A stretch of DNA of 64,000 bases from Mesorhizobium sp. M9A.F.Ca.ET.002.03.1.2 (lineage in GTDB: Bacteria > Pseudomonadota > Alphaproteobacteria > Rhizobiales > Rhizobiaceae): assembly GCF_003952365.1 (NCBI RefSeq), contig NZ_CP034443.1:3589001-3653000 (forward strand). The letters run 5' to 3'. Shown piece by piece: positions 45,133 through 53,902 of the stretch (its first letter is position 1; every line of letters begins with the position of its first letter). Below the pieces are notes generated by a model that ran no database searches, was not told where the DNA came from, and was given only the letters and a program-made list of their open reading frames with translations. The translations under genes and the position numbers were made by a program.

Positions 45133-46191
45133 ATGAACCGCCAAGTCGCGCCCGCGGCCGTAGGAGCATCAGCCTCCCAGCAGTTGCCGGAGGGCTCGGG
45201 CAAGAGAAATCTGGTGATCGTCCGGGCAGGGCGCAGCTCTTTGCATGCCGGCTGGACTGAGGGGGCGGGCGAAGCCGACTTCGATCTTCTCGTCGCCGCC
45301 TACGAGGCTGGTGTTTCCCATGGGCAGAACGATTTGAGCGTATTTCTACCCGGGCGCAAGATCGCAGGGTATCATGCCCTGTTTCAAAGTTACCCTGACA
45401 TTGTGACGCGATATGATCTCATTGCATTGATCGACGATGACATTGAGACGACGAAACTGGATTTAAATCGCCTGTTCGCAATCGGTCGACAATATAAACT
45501 CGATCTGTTTCAGCCAGCACTTTCATTGGATAGCTATTTCTCCTATGCCGCGACGCTTGTCAGCGGCAGGCGATACCTGTTGCGATATACCAATACGGTC
45601 GAAATGATGTGTCCGGTGTTCAGCGCCAGGTGCCTGCAAACGGCGTTGAAATTATTCGGGCTCGGCTACGAGACGGGAATAGATCTTCTTTGGACCCGCC
45701 TGACCGACATGCCTTGGTTGCGTTATGCCATAGTTGACGATGTCGTTGTAAGACACACGCGGCCGGTCGGGACAACAAAGTCGCTTCAAGGTTTCGCTGC
45801 CAACGAGCGTTACGACGTGCAGGTTGATGCTGTGCTGAAGAGGTTCGGCGCTGCGTTTCGCGGGTTCGTAACCTATGCAGCGGTCGATCGGCGCGGGCGG
45901 CTCGTCCAGTCTCGCTTTCTGATCGGGCTCAACTCCCTGTTCCTTTGGCGGGCGCTGTTCCAGACGCCGCTTAAATGGGCGCAGTTTATGCGCCGCTCAA
46001 CCGACTATACGCGACACTGCTGGCTGAGGCCGGTCAACCTGCAACGGATCGACGTCGATGGAGTGGTAAGTCAGGCCGTCAGCCGCAAAGGGTGGGTCGC
46101 CGAATGCCGCCGCCTGGATCTACCGAGTGTCCGTCCACCCGCTCATCCGGAAAATCGCAAGGTACTGGTTTCACGTCGTATTAGATTGTGA
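45133..46191 (+). CDS. DUF707-type putative glycosyltransferase
   Basis: A 352-residue protein. Its middle matches the DUF707 pattern: PDIVTRYDLIALIDDDIETT (a DXD-like site), then LDLFQPALS and CPVFSARCLQTAL. DUF707 proteins are thought to be glycosyltransferases. The N-terminal 30 residues are polar. GGAGG before the ATG is strong. It ends the rightward operon and overlaps the convergent acyltransferase by 21 bp. Confidence 0.75.
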   Translation: MNRQVAPAAVGASASQQLPEGSGKRNLVIVRAGRSSLHAGWTEGAGEADFDLLVAAYEAGVSHGQNDLSVFLPGRKIAGYHALFQSYPDIVTRYDLIALIDDDIETTKLDLNRLFAIGRQYKLDLFQPALSLDSYFSYAATLVSGRRYLLRYTNTVEMMCPVFSARCLQTALKLFGLGYETGIDLLWTRLTDMPWLRYAIVDDVVVRHTRPVGTTKSLQGFAANERYDVQVDAVLKRFGAAFRGFVTYAAVDRRGRLVQSRFLIGLNSLFLWRALFQTPLKWAQFMRRSTDYTRHCWLRPVNLQRIDVDGVVSQAVSRKGWVAECRRLDLPSVRPPAHPENRKVLVSRRIRL

Positions 46192-47343
46192 GTCAGACTC
46201 TAAGGCATTTGGCCTTTGGACTTTCCGGGTAAGCCCAATAACAGTTTCCTCGGTAATGGCGCGCGGCTGCATGGGAGGCGGTGCCGCAAACAGCCTGGCG
46301 AGGCGATGGTAGATGCCGAGGTCACCAGCGAAAGGACGCTCAAGCAGATGATAGGTTACGAAACCCACGGCTACCGCCGCCGCCATGGTGGCGGGCGCGA
46401 GCAGGGCGCGAGCAGCGTCGTTCAACTCCAACCGATTGGCAAGGGCGATGACCGCCGCGATAAAGAAATAGTGTGACAGATATATCGAATAACTTGCGTC
46501 ACCCGCACGTTGCATCAGTGGAGAGCCGATCCTTGTCCCAGATTGCTCCAGCCCGATTACTCCCGCCACGATCAAGCCGGATGCGATGCCGAACCTCAGG
46601 AAGGTATCGGTCGATGGCGAGACGGGGAGGTCGCCGAAACCGATGACTTCCCCTCCAAAAGCGAGCCAAGAGACCCCGGCAGCGAGGCAGACCCACCACC
46701 TCATGGGATTTCTGGCGATGCGCGCCGAATCGTGGAAGTAGCTCGCCGCCAGCACTCCCAATACGAAATCCATCAGGATTGGCCGCGTATAGAAAAAAGC
46801 CGCGACCCCATAATCGGAAAGACCTCCAATGCTGTTTCCGATACCGGCAAGAGAGACGATAACAGCGGTGATCGCCATGAGCCTGGCGCGTTTGGGCAGC
46901 AACAACGCGACTGCAAAAATGCTGTAAAAGAACATTTCGTAGTTCAAAGTCCAACCAAGATAGTAAATTGGGTAAAGGCTATCTGGCGTTTTCTCAAATG
47001 GAATAAAAATTAGAGATTTTGCGATTTGAGAAAATTCTATTTGAGTGCTCTTCAAAACATCAGGCATGATCGCACTCAAAATCACTACAAGCATTGTGAA
47101 AAACGCGTACAGAGGGACCACCCTAAGGATACGCTTTCTGTAGAATTGAATGGGCCGTATGTTTTTATTTTGTGTCGTGCGGACCATGATGAATCCACTG
47201 ATGACGAAAAATAGGTCCACCCCTCCGTATCCAAAACTCCTGAGCCAATGCGGAAGGACGTCGGTCACGATCAGTTCCTGGGTATGAACCCAGACCACCA
47301 ACGTCGCGGCGATCGCCCGCATGACCTGAACATTGAAAACCAT
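46171..47343 (-). CDS. Acyltransferase-3 family O-acyltransferase
   Basis: A 390-residue integral membrane enzyme with about ten helices, transferring acetyl or similar groups to polysaccharide. Signatures are QVMRAIAATLVVWVHTQ (with the conserved His), YGGVDLFFVISGFIMVR, FYRKRILRVVPLYAFF and, near the end, GDASYSIYLSHYF. It is intact, unlike the acyltransferase at 29320, and may now carry that function alone. Convergent with the DUF707 gene. Confidence 0.93.
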   Translation of the reverse strand: MVFNVQVMRAIAATLVVWVHTQELIVTDVLPHWLRSFGYGGVDLFFVISGFIMVRTTQNKNIRPIQFYRKRILRVVPLYAFFTMLVVILSAIMPDVLKSTQIEFSQIAKSLIFIPFEKTPDSLYPIYYLGWTLNYEMFFYSIFAVALLLPKRARLMAITAVIVSLAGIGNSIGGLSDYGVAAFFYTRPILMDFVLGVLAASYFHDSARIARNPMRWWVCLAAGVSWLAFGGEVIGFGDLPVSPSTDTFLRFGIASGLIVAGVIGLEQSGTRIGSPLMQRAGDASYSIYLSHYFFIAAVIALANRLELNDAARALLAPATMAAAVAVGFVTYHLLERPFAGDLGIYHRLARLFAAPPPMQPRAITEETVIGLTRKVQRPNALESDSQSNTT

Positions 47344-47488
47344 ACCGGAAGGAGTCCCGACTTCAACGTGGGCTTGGGCGTTCCATTTTCCTCTCGTCGC
47401 CGCCTACAAGGCGGGCGCTCCAGTCAACCTAGACCGGATCGACATCGGCGGGACCACAGGCGCAAAGCGCAAGCCGCAGATCGCCGAA

Positions 47489-48709
47489 TTATGCCACAAT
47501 GATCTCTGCTGAGAGACCGAGCTTGCATGCGGCCTGGGCAACTTCGTCTCGATAGAGCGGATTCATCACGACGATAGACTGCAGGGGCTTGCCGCGCAGG
47601 CTCTCGGGACCAACCACCGGTGTCCCGGTGCGAGGAGCAAAGCGCCCCTGCTTGTACGGGTTGACGTCGACCAGCGCTCCAATCCGCGCCCCTTCAGGAA
47701 CGATGTTGACGAATGTAATGCCCTTTGATCCCGCACCCCAGACAACGGTCCGCTCCGGATCCCTGTTTGACAAGTAATCGCGCCACCAGGCGACCTTTTC
47801 GCAATACGTTCGGTCGAATCGGTGGACGAGCGCATCGATCTTTTCAGATTTTGAATACGGGGCCATCATCCGGGGTTCGCTAGGCTTTGCTTCAATGAAG
47901 AGGTACTGGTCACCGTATGACGCACCTTGGTCAAGCACCTCGAATCCTGCTGTCTCCATCGCTACCCGCAGTGAGTGCGGCGTGAAGTAGGATACGTGCT
48001 CGTAAATCAGATCCCAGATCCCCATGTCTCGCAATGTATAGAGCGCGTTGGGCACCTCGATGTAGAATACGGTACTGGGCCCAACGCCTGGATGGGAACG
48101 AAGCCCCTGCAGGAAGGCGATCGGGTTAGCTATGTGCTCCAGGACGTGACGGCAGGAAACGAAGTCGGGCCTGACGTCCGGATAGGCATCGCCGAACCAG
48201 TCGTTGATGAATTCCACGCCGGCGACGTTCTCGCCCCGATTGTCTTCGAAGCTCCTGTCGAAGCCAATGCCTCTGGCGCCGCTGGTTGAGCAAAGTCGCT
48301 TGAGGAAATCACCCTTGCCGCAGCCGATGTCCAAGGCCAGTTTTCCATCGAGTGCGTAAGCTGCGGACAGGCGATCAGCGAGATCCTCGACGAAGGCCAC
48401 GAAGCGCGGCGAGAAATGCAGGGAATTCTCGTAGTTTTGCGTATAGCCGATCCGACCGTCTTCAAACGCCGCGTTGAAGAAATGTTCACAACTGCGGCAA
48501 AACGCGAGAACGAATTGGCCAGTCGGTGCAGCAACGGCCGAGTTTGCGTCAGGGTGCAGGGAATTGCACGAAAATGGAATGGCGTCGAATGATACCGAGT
48601 GCAGCAAATCCTGCTGCCGGCAGACTGGACAATCGACGCGAAGCCGCATCGAATTCGTCAGCGGGTCACGCGCTTCGGCGCAGGCAGCGCTTCGGATTTG
48701 CACGGTCAC
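47489..48709 (-). CDS. Zinc-binding class I SAM C-methyltransferase (paralogue)
   Basis: 406 residues with the same three-part build as the gene at 42882: zinc module (CPVC, then CRSCEHF), SAM site (LALDIGCGKGDFLKRLC), C-terminal domain (VVWGAGSKGITFVNIV, VDVNPYKQGRFAPRTG). It starts with GTG at 48709, overlapping the stop of the upstream methyltransferase (GTGA). It is the last gene of a leftward CDP-sugar operon. It probably modifies an activated sugar. Confidence 0.88.
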   Translation of the reverse strand: MTVQIRSAACAEARDPLTNSMRLRVDCPVCRQQDLLHSVSFDAIPFSCNSLHPDANSAVAAPTGQFVLAFCRSCEHFFNAAFEDGRIGYTQNYENSLHFSPRFVAFVEDLADRLSAAYALDGKLALDIGCGKGDFLKRLCSTSGARGIGFDRSFEDNRGENVAGVEFINDWFGDAYPDVRPDFVSCRHVLEHIANPIAFLQGLRSHPGVGPSTVFYIEVPNALYTLRDMGIWDLIYEHVSYFTPHSLRVAMETAGFEVLDQGASYGDQYLFIEAKPSEPRMMAPYSKSEKIDALVHRFDRTYCEKVAWWRDYLSNRDPERTVVWGAGSKGITFVNIVPEGARIGALVDVNPYKQGRFAPRTGTPVVGPESLRGKPLQSIVVMNPLYRDEVAQAACKLGLSAEIIVA

Positions 48710-49959
48710 ACGATCCGCGGAGTCGGCACGGGAACGATGAATTTTCCGCCCCTGGCCCGATATTCTGTTTGCTGCGCCATGATCTCATCGAGGAAATTCC
48801 AGGCAAGCACCAGCACGTAGTCCGGCTGCGCCTCCAACAGAGCCTCCGTAGAGCGGATAGGAATCTTCTGACCGGGCATGTACTTGCCCTGCTTGTGAGT
48901 GTTGCGGTCTACGACGAAGTCAATGAGATCGCGTCCGATGCCGACCGTGTTGATCAAGGTGGCGCCTTTGGCCGCCGCCCCATAGGCAGCGATCGAGGCG
49001 CCGGTCGCTTTCAGCCGGTGCAGCAATGCGGAGAGCTCGACTTTCAACTTGTCGACCGTCACGGAAAAATCGAGGTAGTAGTCGATGGAATCGATCCCTC
49101 GGGCTCTTTCATGAGCGATCTGGCTCGTGACGCTCTCGCCGACACGTTCCTGCCTTTCGACATACAGGCGAATAGAACCGCCATGAATCGACAAGTGTTT
49201 TATCTCGTTGAGATAAAGGCCATGTCTCCGAAACAGCTTGTCCAATGCCGTCACTGAAAAATAGCACAGATGTTCGTGGTAGATCGTATCGAATTCGCAA
49301 TGGTCGATCATCGGCTCGACATACGGCGCCTCGATCACCGCAACGCCGTCGTCCTTGAGCAACCGTGCAATGCCTGAAACAAAACCGTTGGTGTCGGCCA
49401 CATGGGCGAGCACATTGTTTGCGTGGATCACGTCGGCTCGTATGCCCTCTTTGCAAAGGGATTCGGCCAGTTCGCGAGTGAAGAACGTCAGACGTGTCGG
49501 CACGCCAACCTTCCCGGCGGCGGCGGCAGGCCCATCGGCGGGGTCGATGCCAAGCACTTGTATGCCCGCCTCGACATAGTTCTTCAGCAGATAACCGTCG
49601 TTGCTTGCCAGCTCGATCACGAAACTGCCAGAGTTCAAGCCGCGGCGTTCGATCAGATCGAGCACGTTGTCTCGAGAATGCCGCAGCAGCGCTTGCGAGA
49701 ACGAGGAGTAGTAGGGATAGGCATCGGCAAACAGGATCCTGGGGTTCACCGTTTCCGTGATCTGCACCAAGCTGCAATCGCTGCAGAAGGCGACATTGAG
49801 CGGAAAGACCGGCTCCTCCTCGCCATCGTCGATGCGCGATGGAAGCCGATCGGCGAGGGGCGTCGTACCGAGCTTCAGGAACGTATCGATGTGACTTCCG
49901 CCGCAAGATCGGCAGACCTGCTCGGTTATCGACGCTGCACCAGCGATCATCATGGCCAT
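48706..49959 (-). CDS. Zinc-binding sugar C-methyltransferase
   Basis: A 417-residue enzyme. The N-terminal zinc module is CRSCGG followed by CSDCSLVQI with PLADRLP between. The SAM domain has FVIELASNDGYLLKNYVEAG, and the C-terminal domain has IAAYGAAAKGATLINTVGIG and VDRNTHKQGKYMPGQKIPI. This is the TylC3/EvaC-like C-3 methyltransferase build for keto-deoxysugars. The start at 49959 (MAMMIAGAA) follows the SDR stop by 19 bp. Confidence 0.9.
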   Translation of the reverse strand: MAMMIAGAASITEQVCRSCGGSHIDTFLKLGTTPLADRLPSRIDDGEEEPVFPLNVAFCSDCSLVQITETVNPRILFADAYPYYSSFSQALLRHSRDNVLDLIERRGLNSGSFVIELASNDGYLLKNYVEAGIQVLGIDPADGPAAAAGKVGVPTRLTFFTRELAESLCKEGIRADVIHANNVLAHVADTNGFVSGIARLLKDDGVAVIEAPYVEPMIDHCEFDTIYHEHLCYFSVTALDKLFRRHGLYLNEIKHLSIHGGSIRLYVERQERVGESVTSQIAHERARGIDSIDYYLDFSVTVDKLKVELSALLHRLKATGASIAAYGAAAKGATLINTVGIGRDLIDFVVDRNTHKQGKYMPGQKIPIRSTEALLEAQPDYVLVLAWNFLDEIMAQQTEYRARGGKFIVPVPTPRIV

Positions 49960-49978
49960 GGCTCCCGGCTGTGTTTGC

Positions 49979-51025
49979 TCAAATCGCCATCGCCAATTGC
50001 GGCGTGCGGCGCAGATCGGCATCCAGTTCGCCGTTCCGGATCAGCTTCTGCACATGGGCGATGCGCTTGAACCGCTCACCCTCGAAATCCTCGACTGCGA
50101 GACCTGCAGCGCGAAATGTGGAATAGAGCTGTTCGATGCCGCGCCGCGCCGTCCATTGCGGCTTAAACCCGTGCAGGCGGCGGCCGATATAGGCGCAGTC
50201 GACGCGATAGCACCGCTTGTCTGGCCCGGCGTCGGGCGCGAACTCCACGCGGCTGCCGGGAACGATCGCCTGGACCAAGGCCGCGATCTCCCGGATCTGA
50301 TAGTTTTCCGTGGTCAAGCCGACATTGAATGCCTCGTTGTGGATCAAATCGCGCTCGGCTTCGAGGACGGCGGCATAGGCCAGCGCAATGTCCTCCACGT
50401 GGACGATCGGACGCCACGGCGACCCGTCGCTTTTGAGGTAGACCAGACCGGTTGTGTAAGCCCAGGCGGTCAGGTTGTTGACCACGAGATCGAAACGGAT
50501 GCGAGGCGAGAGGCCGTAGGCAGTGGAAGCACGCAGGAATGTCGGACTGAACGATTGATCCGCCATCGGCGCGACCGCTCGCTCCACATTCGCCTTTGAG
50601 ACGCCGTAAGGCGTAACCGGGTTGAAGGGAGCATCCTCAGTCAGAAAGCTGTCGCCTGCTGCGCCGTAATTGCTGCAAGAGGAGGCGTATAGGAACCGCT
50701 GGACACCGGCGGCCTTGGCGAGCTGCGCTAGCCTTACCGAAGCGCCACAGTTGATTTCTTCAGTAAGCAGGGGCCGATAGTCGCCCAAGGGATCGTTTGA
50801 AAGTCCGGCGAGATGGATGATCGCGTCGAAGCCGGCGACGTCGTCGACCTCGATGTCACGGATGTCTTTCTCGATCGTCGGCACTTCGGCCAACTTTCCC
50901 ACAAAGGTGCATGATCGGAAGATGTCGCTGTCTAGACCTGTGACGTCATGGCCGCGTTCAAGCAGCATCGGAGTTAGGACGGAACCGATGTAGCCGAGGT
51001 GGCCTGTAACCAGAACTTTCATCAA
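49979..51025 (-). CDS. NAD-dependent epimerase/dehydratase (extended SDR)
   Basis: A 348-residue nucleotide-sugar enzyme. The Rossmann motif TGHLGYIGS is at residues 7-15, SSCSNYG holds the Ser, and TPYGVSK gives the catalytic Tyr and Lys. It lies between the cytidylyltransferase and the C-methyltransferases, so it probably converts a CDP-hexose to the keto intermediate or reduces it afterwards. Which step is not determinable from sequence. Its start lies 68 bp inside the end of the preceding gene. Confidence 0.9.
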   Translation of the reverse strand: MMKVLVTGHLGYIGSVLTPMLLERGHDVTGLDSDIFRSCTFVGKLAEVPTIEKDIRDIEVDDVAGFDAIIHLAGLSNDPLGDYRPLLTEEINCGASVRLAQLAKAAGVQRFLYASSCSNYGAAGDSFLTEDAPFNPVTPYGVSKANVERAVAPMADQSFSPTFLRASTAYGLSPRIRFDLVVNNLTAWAYTTGLVYLKSDGSPWRPIVHVEDIALAYAAVLEAERDLIHNEAFNVGLTTENYQIREIAALVQAIVPGSRVEFAPDAGPDKRCYRVDCAYIGRRLHGFKPQWTARRGIEQLYSTFRAAGLAVEDFEGERFKRIAHVQKLIRNGELDADLRRTPQLAMAI

Positions 51026-51797
51026 TCAATTCCCATGTTTTCCAGGGCGCTTGCCCGCTGTCCCACAATTTCTGAAGGAGATGCTTCTCCCGGATGGTGT
51101 CCATGCATTGCCAGAAGGATTCGTGGCGATATGCCATCAGTTGGCCGTCAGTCGCGAGCCGCTGCATTGGCGCATGCTCGAACATGACATCGTCGCCGTC
51201 GATATAGTCCTTGACGCCCGGCTCGAGCACGAAGAAGGCGCCGTTGATCCAACCCTCTGAGGCCTGTGGCTTTTCCGTGAAGTCGACAACGCGATTGCCA
51301 TCGAATTCGATGTGCCCATAGCGTGCTGGCGGACGCACTGCCGTCATCGTTGCGAGCTTGCCATGCGATTTGTGAAAGGCGATCAGATCATCAAGGTTGA
51401 CGTCCGAAACGCCGTCGCCCCACGTGAGCATGAACGTCTCGTCGCCCATCCAGTCGATCAGGCGTTTTATGCGGCCGCCCGTCAGCGTATTCAATCCTGT
51501 CTCCACAAGGTCGACGGACCAATCGGGGAGCGAGTTTGAGTGGCGCTTGACGTTTCCCGATGCGGCTTCGACAGTCAGGCTGCCATCGAACGCGACATAG
51601 TCGCTGAACCAGCGTTTGATGTATTCGCCCTTGTATCCCAACGCGATGGCGAAATCGCGGTGGCCGTAGGCATAGTAATGCATCATGATATGCCAAAGGA
51701 TCGGCTTTGCTCCGATCTCGACCATTGGTTTCGGCCGGATCTCGGTTTCTTCAGCTAGCCGCGTTCCCAATCCGCCAGCAAGAATTCCTACCTTCAT
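50958..51797 (-). CDS. rfbF: Glucose-1-phosphate cytidylyltransferase
   Basis: Makes CDP-glucose from CTP and glucose-1-phosphate. Clear features are MKVGILAGGLGTRLAEETE, RPKPMVEIG and FMLTWGDGVSDV. It should end shortly after QAPWKTWE (about 257 residues), but the usual stop is absent. The frame reads 68 bp into the next gene, adding a tail that is simply that gene's N-terminus in another frame. GGTGAG precedes the ATG at 51797. First gene of the leftward CDP-sugar operon. Confidence 0.92.
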   Translation of the reverse strand: MKVGILAGGLGTRLAEETEIRPKPMVEIGAKPILWHIMMHYYAYGHRDFAIALGYKGEYIKRWFSDYVAFDGSLTVEAASGNVKRHSNSLPDWSVDLVETGLNTLTGGRIKRLIDWMGDETFMLTWGDGVSDVNLDDLIAFHKSHGKLATMTAVRPPARYGHIEFDGNRVVDFTEKPQASEGWINGAFFVLEPGVKDYIDGDDVMFEHAPMQRLATDGQLMAYRHESFWQCMDTIREKHLLQKLWDSGQAPWKTWELIDESSGYRPPRLHRFRPNSDAA

Positions 51798-51883
51798 TGT
51801 TTTCTCACCCCAACCACTTACCGTTTTTGCTACCATGCGTGGTGGGGCTGGACCACACCGAAGAAGGGATGATCGGAACCATC

Positions 51884-52694
51884 GATGCGTGACGTCAGGC
51901 ATACGATTGGCGCTATGCTCGATAGAGCGATGCGTAAGGGGTCTCATCCATTCGACGTAGCCGACTGGCAGGCGTCGGCGGTCATCATTGCACCCCATCC
52001 CGACGATGAGACATTGGGGTGTGGGGGGGCGCCAGCAAGAAGTTGAACTCGGGCGCCGACATCCGGTTTATTTTCATTACCGACGGTTCGGCATCCCATT
52101 CAAATCGGGTTGATATGGAGGCACTGCGGATCACCCGTGAGGGGCGAAGCGATCGAGGCGGTTTGCCGTTTGGGCGGGTCGGCCGATCGGGTGAGGTTTC
52201 TGCGTGTTCCCGACGGCATGGTAAAGCATCATGTTGGCAAGATCGCAGACGCGGTGGCTCAGTTGCTCTTGGCTTGGCAACCACAGAGCGTGTTCGTCAC
52301 CCACATAAAAGAGCCGCCTGCGGATCACGTCGCCACAAATCTTGGCGTGCGAGGCGCGCTTCAACTGTATGGCCGGCGCGTGACCGTGTTCGAATATCCC
52401 GTCTGGTATTGGTGTTAGTGGCCGTGGGTTCGTCTGCACGACGCCGCGCATGGGCTCAATCGCACCGCATTGCGGCAAACGGTCCGGACTCTTGCCGGCT
52501 TGCGCGGCGTCAGGATGTTCAACTCCAATGCCTATGTCGGCGACGTTATCGATGTAAAACGTCACGCGCTGGCGGCGCACCGGTCCCAGATGGAGCGGCC
52601 GGCGGGACAAGACGACTGGCCTGTCCTGGCGGACATAGGTGGGGGCGATTTTCTGAATCGGTTGATGAGCGATCATGAGATGTTCACGCGCTAA
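51884..52694 (+). pseudogene. PIG-L family deacetylase, inactivated
   Basis: The metal-binding motif is intact at IIAPHPDDETLGCGG. A one-base loss in a run of seven Gs (52023-52029) shifts the frame to ASKKLNSGADIRFIFITDGS. A second shift near 52140 leads to EAIEAVCRLGGSADRVRFLR. In that frame PVWYWC is followed by TAG, then WPWVRLHDAAHGLNR runs to 52694. Two frameshifts and a nonsense codon mark a real pseudogene. PIG-L enzymes remove N-acetyl groups from sugars. Confidence 0.85.
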
Positions 52695-52976
52695 GAGCTT
52701 AACGCGTGAACGCCGTCTTCTTGGGGTGCCACTTGCGCGTAAGCGTCCGGCCTGAGCCGTCTCGACGCGATCCATGTCTGGCGCAACGATGCCACCGTTC
52801 CATCTGACCGAAAGGCCCGGCAGGTACCCCCGCAATGAGACAATCGGAGTAGCGATTAGCCTGAGGAAGTAGCAGGCGGCCACCGTTGTCGGGCTCGATC
52901 CCGGGCGCACAATCTGCCACCCTTGCTGGGAGCGGCTGGCCCGCGTCCCGAGGCGTCACAGAGTGGGGAAGAGCGT
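52695..52976. other. Intergenic, no gene seen
   Basis: Nothing recognisable lies between the PIG-L remnant and the FkbM gene. Open frames here have no domain or ribosome binding site. Confidence 0.4.
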
Positions 52977-53729
52977 GTGAGATCGACGGCCAAGTTCCTC
53001 GGCATGTTCTGCGATGCGCGCGTCATAGCCAGAGGAGAGGCCGCCGGCCTCAAGCTGGTTGCGCGGAGCGCCGACCCGAACTTTGTTCGCGGCACGTACG
53101 AGCCGCCCATCCAGCAGGCGATCGTGGCCAACCTCGCGCCGGGGGATGCTTTTTTCGACATTGGCGCAAATATCGGGTTCTTCTGTCTCATCGCCGCGCG
53201 TCGCGTCGGGCCGCGCGGTCAAGTCTATGCGTTCGAGCCAGTCCCCCGCAACGCCGAAGCTGTCGCAGAAAGTGCGCGGCTCAGCGGGTTCGACACGATA
53301 CGGGTGTTCGCCGAAGCCGCGGGCGCGACAACCGGCCGTGGCCAGCTTCTGCTTGCCGATCACATCGGCGGCGCGGCGCTTGCCTCGGCGGGAGCGCCGC
53401 CGGACATGAGTGGCCGCCTGGAAGTCGGCATAGTCACTATCGACGATGCTATCGCCCGCCGAGGTCTCAGGCCGCCCTCGCTGGTCAAGATCGACGTGGA
53501 AGGCGCCGAAATCGACGTCCTGGGCGGCATGACGCAAACGCTGCGTAGGCACCGTCCGAAGGTGATTTACGAGGTCGACGATGCAACGCGCGAGGGGCTC
53601 GATCGCAAGGCCCGAAAGATCGCGGAATTCCTGACTGCCGCAGGCTACGCATTGAAATCGTTGCCAGCCTCCTATGACAATCGGGCATGGCAGGTCGAAC
53701 ACGTCTTCGCGCAACCGATGGACACTTGA
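52977..53729 (+). CDS. FkbM family methyltransferase
   Basis: A 250-residue SAM-dependent O-methyltransferase. AFFDIGANIGFFCLIAARRVG is the SAM-binding motif, VYAFEPVPRN the acidic loop, and VKIDVEGAEIDVLGG the FkbM hallmark. GTG at 52977 has GGGGAAGA upstream and is preferred over a TTG at 52923. It likely methylates a sugar or lipid of the surface polysaccharide. It is separated by 173 bp from the next gene. Confidence 0.88.
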   Translation: MRSTAKFLGMFCDARVIARGEAAGLKLVARSADPNFVRGTYEPPIQQAIVANLAPGDAFFDIGANIGFFCLIAARRVGPRGQVYAFEPVPRNAEAVAESARLSGFDTIRVFAEAAGATTGRGQLLLADHIGGAALASAGAPPDMSGRLEVGIVTIDDAIARRGLRPPSLVKIDVEGAEIDVLGGMTQTLRRHRPKVIYEVDDATREGLDRKARKIAEFLTAAGYALKSLPASYDNRAWQVEHVFAQPMDT

Positions 53730-53902
53730 GAGTTATCTTCGTGGAGCCATCACAGGGATCCCATGCAAGGCACGGCAAGCGCGATCAAGACGGACAAGAG
53801 AGGCGGTGCGCGACTTCTGCCGAGCCCGGCGATACGTCATCGATGCCTTGGAAAGTCTCGCACGATTCTCGCGCAGCCAATGACGACGTGAGGAGGTCTT
53901 AA

